From assembly GCA_003488525.1 (NCBI GenBank), contig DNLG01000137.1:1013-7052 (forward strand): a DNA stretch of 6,040 nucleotides. The letters run 5' to 3'. A program made the position numbers and the translations under genes. This document shows, piece by piece, positions 5,756 through 6,040 of the stretch. Origin of the DNA: Bacteroidota bacterium. GTDB taxonomy: Bacteria > Bacteroidota > Ignavibacteria > Kapaibacteriales > Kapaibacteriaceae. Under the pieces are notes generated by a model that was not told the origin of the DNA, ran no database searches, and was given only the letters and a program-made list of their open reading frames with translations. Every line of letters starts with the position of its first letter. Position 1 is the first letter of the stretch.

Positions 5756-6040
5756 TCTGACGTATGTGATCGTTGTTTGTCTGGTGATCATCGGCTGTGA
5801 TTCCGCATCCGATCTTTCGCCAAATCGTCGCTCGCTGCGTCCAGTGGGTGCGTTTGGTCGCTCCGTGAACACGCGAGGCGACGAGTTTGCTGCAGGGTAT
5901 GAGAGTACCCAGCAGGACTCGTTTCTGATGTTCACCTCGAACGTCTCCGGACGTGAGAATGTCTATCGCGTGCCATTGCCACGTGTGACGTCGGACGACT
6001 CGGTGCGCACCATGGGAGCCCCTTACCACGAGATGCCATC
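5730..6040 (+). CDS. Partial lipoprotein with PD40-like beta-propeller start (runs off right edge)
   Basis: An open frame starts at ATG 5730 and continues to the window end (103 codons plus two bases), overlapping the preceding gene by 26 bp in another frame. The translation begins with Lys4 and Arg8 and a hydrophobic stretch 10-21, then the lipobox IIG-Cys23, so it is a lipoprotein. Residues about 45-82 (SVNTRGDEFAAGYE... LMFTSNVSGRENVYRVPL) resemble a WD40-like PD40 repeat: an Asn-Thr/Asp-Glu start, a strand ending in F-T-S-N, then a G-x-x-N-V-Y turn. In the FCB group such repeats often precede an OmpA-type peptidoglycan-binding domain, which would lie outside this window. No strong ribosome binding site is seen; GTG at 5736 is an alternative start. 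The remainder of the gene is not available, so the function stays open. Confidence 0.75.
   Translation, partial: MVVKTALRDLTYVIVVCLVIIGCDSASDLSPNRRSLRPVGAFGRSVNTRGDEFAAGYESTQQDSFLMFTSNVSGRENVYRVPLPRVTSDDSVRTMGAPYHEMP

Noticed and set aside
5078..5935. 285-codon open frame on the minus strand across the third and fourth envelope genes
   Set aside because: It is Arg/His/Cys-rich with no domain or export signal, and lies opposite two lipoprotein frames that have clear signal peptides and junctions. It is most likely an antisense shadow.

Overview
The window looks like chromosomal DNA from a Gram-negative, moderately GC-rich bacterium. It carries several lipoprotein signal peptides, two predicted outer-membrane beta-barrels and the start of a PD40-type beta-propeller lipoprotein. 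That envelope style, together with a three-gene (split alpha) proton-translocating transhydrogenase, suggests the Bacteroidota/Chlorobiota side of the FCB group, for example a Kapabacteria- or Ignavibacteria-like lineage. This placement is inference from protein style only. No rRNA, tRNA, CRISPR array or transposon is visible.

Layout. Positions 1-65 are gene-free and hold two abutting short tandem arrays, one with a 7-bp unit and one with an 8-bp unit. Positions 77-2861 on the minus strand are a complete, compact pntAA-pntAB-pntB operon with 4-bp ATGA overlaps at both junctions. It encodes the membrane NAD(P) transhydrogenase, which couples hydride transfer between NADH and NADP+ to proton movement across the inner membrane. 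Positions 2862-3033 are a 172-bp divergent intergenic region containing the pntAA ribosome binding site, a possible -10 element and an inverted repeat just ahead of the rightward genes. Positions 3034-6040 on the plus strand are a tightly coupled envelope operon: a small secreted beta-barrel protein, a lipoprotein with a C-terminal barrel-like domain, a Cys-rich-start lipoprotein, and a fourth lipoprotein that runs off the right edge and begins with a PD40-like repeat. Every junction in this operon overlaps (4, 1 and 26 bp), so these proteins probably act together at the outer membrane. None of the first three has a function I can name.

The most notable signal is not a gene. The heptamer GCCCCCT (or its complement AGGGGGC) occurs 12 times between 620 and 5168, against roughly one to two expected by chance. 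It falls in all codon phases and in unrelated genes, and 10 of the 12 copies lie in the same strand orientation even though gene direction switches at about 2.9 kb. That pattern suggests a DNA-level motif (recombination hotspot, segregation-orienting, uptake or methylation type) rather than a protein-coding constraint.
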